A DNA stretch of 53,206 nucleotides from HGM12587 sp945786935. GTDB lineage: Bacteria; Bacillota; Clostridia; Lachnospirales; Lachnospiraceae. Location of the stretch: contig CALZFY010000007.1 in NCBI GenBank assembly GCA_945786935.1, positions 1-53,206 on the forward strand, in the 5' to 3' direction. The notes under the pieces were generated by a model. The model was not told where the DNA came from. It saw only the letters and a list, made by a program, of their open reading frames with translations, and made no database searches. The first letter of the stretch is position 1, and the number at the start of each line of letters is the position of its first letter. Position numbers and translations under genes: made by a program. Below are positions 51,158 to 53,206 of the stretch, piece after piece.

Positions 51158-52381
51158 ATGAGAAAGACAGAACTTTTGATCCCTGCCAGCAGTCTGGAAG
51201 TATTAAAGATTGCTGTCATGTTCGGAGCAGATGCTGTATATATTGGTGGAGAAGCGTTTGGACTTCGTGCAAAAGCCAAAAATTTTTCACCGGAAGATAT
51301 GAAGGAAGGCATTGCCTTTGCCCATGAACATGGTGTCAAGGTTTATGTGACAGCAAATATTCTGGCACATAACTATGACCTGGAGGGAGCCAGAGCTTAT
51401 TTTAAGGAATTAAAGGAAATCAAACCCGATGCCCTGATCATTGCAGACCCGGGAATGTTTACCCTTGCAAAAGAAATCTGCCCGGAGATCGATATTCACA
51501 TCAGTACCCAGGCAAACAATACCAATTACGAAACCTACCGTTTCTGGGAAAGACTGGGAGCGACCCGAGTGGTTTCTGCCAGAGAGCTTTCCATTCAGGA
51601 AATCAAAGAAATCAGAGAACACATTTCCGATAAAATGGAAATTGAAACCTTTGTCCATGGAGCCATGTGTATTTCCTATTCGGGAAGATGTCTCTTAAGT
51701 AATTATTTTACAGGAAGAGATGCCAACCAGGGAGCCTGTACCCATCCATGCCGCTGGAAATATGCGGTGGTGGAGGAATCCCGTCCGGGAGAATATTTAC
51801 CGGTTTATGAAAATGAGAGAGGCACCTACATCTTTAACTCCAAGGATCTGTGTATGATCGAGCACATTCCGGACTTAATCGATGCGGGCATTGACTCCTT
51901 AAAGATCGAGGGACGTATGAAAACTGCCCTGTATGTGGCAACGGTAGCCAGAACCTACCGGAAAGCTCTGGATGATTATGCAGAGTCTCTGGAAAAATAT
52001 GAGGCAAATATGCCATGGTATTTAGATCAGATCTCCAACTGTACCTACCGTCAGTTTACCACGGGATTTTTCTACGGAAAGCCCGATGAGACGACCCAGA
52101 TTTATGACAGCAATACCTATGTGAAGGAGTATACTTACTTAGGCATCGTGGGAGAGCGTAATGAAAAGGGTTGGTATGCTACGGAGCAGAGAAATAAATT
52201 CTCTGTGGGAGAGCTCATTGAGGTTATGAAGCCGGATGGAAGAAATATAGAGGTGACGGTAAAAGCCATTTATGATGAGGATGGACAGCCTATGGAAAGT
52301 GCACCCCATCCAAAGCAGAAGCTTTATGTGGATCTTGGCATGGAGCTTGATCAGTATGACATTCTAAGAAGACAGGAATAG
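51158..52381 (+). CDS. Peptidase U32 family protein (TrhP-like tRNA hydroxylation)
   Basis: 407 residues of the U32 family. Visible motifs: LLIPASSLEVLKIAVMFGAD then AVYIGGEAFGLRA at the start, VHGAMCISYSGRCLLSNYF and GRDANQGACTHPCRWKY (cysteines that likely hold an iron-sulfur cluster), and SLKIEGRMKTALYVA. Despite the name, relatives TrhP/YrrN-YrrO use prephenate to form 5-hydroxyuridine at tRNA position 34, the substrate for TrmR encoded just upstream (12 bases). The start is ATG at 51158 after AGTAGGAGAATC. Whether one protein replaces the two of B. subtilis is not known from the window. Confidence 0.88.
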   Translation: MRKTELLIPASSLEVLKIAVMFGADAVYIGGEAFGLRAKAKNFSPEDMKEGIAFAHEHGVKVYVTANILAHNYDLEGARAYFKELKEIKPDALIIADPGMFTLAKEICPEIDIHISTQANNTNYETYRFWERLGATRVVSARELSIQEIKEIREHISDKMEIETFVHGAMCISYSGRCLLSNYFTGRDANQGACTHPCRWKYAVVEESRPGEYLPVYENERGTYIFNSKDLCMIEHIPDLIDAGIDSLKIEGRMKTALYVATVARTYRKALDDYAESLEKYEANMPWYLDQISNCTYRQFTTGFFYGKPDETTQIYDSNTYVKEYTYLGIVGERNEKGWYATEQRNKFSVGELIEVMKPDGRNIEVTVKAIYDEDGQPMESAPHPKQKLYVDLGMELDQYDILRRQE

Positions 52382-52393
52382 AGATAATAATTT

Positions 52394-52418
52394 AGGGGAC
52401 GGAAAAACCGTCCCCTTT
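52394..52418. terminator. Terminator between convergent U32 and fucO genes
   Basis: AGGGGACGG (52394-52402), AAAAA loop, CCGTCCCCT (52408-52416), then TTG. Thirteen bases after the U32 stop and usable by both convergent genes. Confidence 0.7.
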
Positions 52419-52429
52419 GTGTAATTACA

Positions 52430-53206
52430 TTACATGATTTTACGGAAAAGATTCTTCAGATCTTCCACACCGGCATCTTTCGGGTTGCCCGGTGCGCAGG
52501 CATCAGCATGGGCAGATTCTGCAAGGAAGGTAAGGTCGTCTTCTTTGATAGCCTCCAGCTTTGTTGGGATTCCAACGTCAACAGAAAGCTGTTTTACTGC
52601 ATCAATGGCAGCCTTACGGTATTCTTCCTCTGTCATTTCATCGACACCTTTGACACCCATGGCTCTTGCGATCTCACGATATTTTTCCCCTGTGCATTCC
52701 TGATTATATTCCATAACGATTGGAAGCATCATAGCACATGCAACACCATGAGGTGTATCATATACCGCACCCAGAGTATGTGCCATGGAATGAGCGATAC
52801 CAAGTCCTACATTGGAGAATCCCATACCTGCAATATACTGGCCAAGAGCCATACCTTCGCGGCCTTCCTTTGTGTTGGCTACGGCACCTCTTAAGGATTT
52901 AGCAATCAGTTCAATGGCTTTTAAGTGGAACATATCAGTCATTTCCCATGCTGCCTTTGTAGTATAACCTTCAATGGCATGGGTCAGGGCATCCATACCG
53001 GTAGATGCTGTCAGTCCCTTTGGCATGGAAGACATCATATCCGGGTCAATGATGGCAATGATCGGCATATCATGAGGGTCAACACAGACAAATTTGCGTT
53101 TTCTTTCTACGTCGGTGATAACATAGTTGATGGTAACCTCTGCAGCAGTACCGGCTGTTGTAGGAACCGCAATGATTGGAACACATGGTTTGGTAGTCGG
53201 AGCAAC
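52430..53206 (-). CDS. fucO: Lactaldehyde reductase / 1,2-propanediol oxidoreductase (cut by window end)
   Basis: Iron-dependent group III alcohol dehydrogenase that reduces lactaldehyde to 1,2-propanediol in anaerobic fucose and rhamnose use. 258 codons are visible, open to the right edge, so the N-terminus is missing. The residues are very close to E. coli FucO as I recall it: PTTAGTAAEVTINYVITD, SSMPKGLTASTGMDALTH (iron ligands Asp and His), AIEGYTTKAAWEMTDM and HSMAHTLGAVYDTPHG (two further His ligands). Convergent with the U32 gene. With rhaB 16 kb away it suggests propanediol production from deoxy-sugars. Confidence 0.88.
   Translation of the reverse strand, partial: VAPTTKPCVPIIAVPTTAGTAAEVTINYVITDVERKRKFVCVDPHDMPIIAIIDPDMMSSMPKGLTASTGMDALTHAIEGYTTKAAWEMTDMFHLKAIELIAKSLRGAVANTKEGREGMALGQYIAGMGFSNVGLGIAHSMAHTLGAVYDTPHGVACAMMLPIVMEYNQECTGEKYREIARAMGVKGVDEMTEEEYRKAAIDAVKQLSVDVGIPTKLEAIKEDDLTFLAESAHADACAPGNPKDAGVEDLKNLFRKIM

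Noticed and set aside
1..53206. CRISPR arrays, prophage, IS transposases, tRNA or rRNA genes
   Set aside because: No regularly spaced repeats, integrase, capsid or transposase sequences, and no tRNA or rRNA features were recognised in any part of the window.

Overview
The window looks like the chromosomal backbone of a low-to-moderate GC, anaerobic, spore-forming Firmicute, most likely a Lachnospiraceae (Blautia-like) gut clostridium. The evidence is oxygen-sensitive pyruvate:ferredoxin oxidoreductase, the sporulation/germination genes gpr and spoIIP, HrcA/CIRCE control of the dnaK operon, sigma-A type promoters, strong AGGAGG-type ribosome sites, and gene order like Bacillus subtilis. The genus is an inference.

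Layout. 1-5611: arginine biosynthesis, with argG leaving the window leftward and argC-GNAT-argJ-argB-argD reading rightward from a shared AT-rich control region with two ArgR-like boxes; a structured repeat/RNA-like element lies in the argC leader. 5624-6946: a solute-binding-like protein. 7078-13751: a ComEA-like lipoprotein, an OmpR-type response regulator and kinase, a GerMN lipoprotein, comEC and holA. 13851-18226: rpsT (minus strand), gpr, spoIIP, lepA. 18385-20986: a chromate-transporter pair, an unknown protein and a VanY-type carboxypeptidase (the last two on minus). 21105-25662: hemW, a Phd/YefM-like protein, and a MoxR ATPase-vWA pair with a 77-residue partner. 25741-30699: promoter, CIRCE, hrcA-grpE-dnaK-dnaJ. 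30907-39658: nifJ, then a DeoR regulator, rhamnulokinase, a phosphoribosyltransferase-like protein, a 4Fe-4S aldo/keto reductase and an M42 peptidase. 39720-47337: prmA, rsmE, a repeat element, nifS-like desulfurase, thiI, an HPr-like protein (minus), mtaB and a MATE exporter. 47448-52381: ireB, ruvX, a DUF1292 protein, RNase J, a short MltG-like protein, trmR and a U32 family protein. 52430-53206: fucO-like lactaldehyde reductase, cut by the window end.

How the genes work together. The backbone order comEA-comEC-holA-rpsT-gpr-spoIIP-lepA-hemW-hrcA-grpE-dnaK-dnaJ-prmA-rsmE-mtaB matches the B. subtilis order as I know it, and ireB-ruvX-DUF1292-mltG-trmR-U32 matches a second B. subtilis block. 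Accessory genes sit between these conserved neighbours. Metabolic links are arginine synthesis (acetyl-cycle), rhamnose/fucose use (rhamnulokinase, lactaldehyde reductase), pyruvate oxidation (PFOR), and sulfur transfer to tRNA (desulfurase plus ThiI).

The most unusual signal is a pair of about 155-165 nt elements (551-714 on plus and 41441-41594 on minus). They share a conserved core and fold, but their long closing stems have different, internally complementary sequences. This looks like a structured RNA family, or a mobile element that sits inside palindromes. A fragment of a third copy lies near 44099. No CRISPR array, prophage, IS transposase, tRNA or rRNA was seen.
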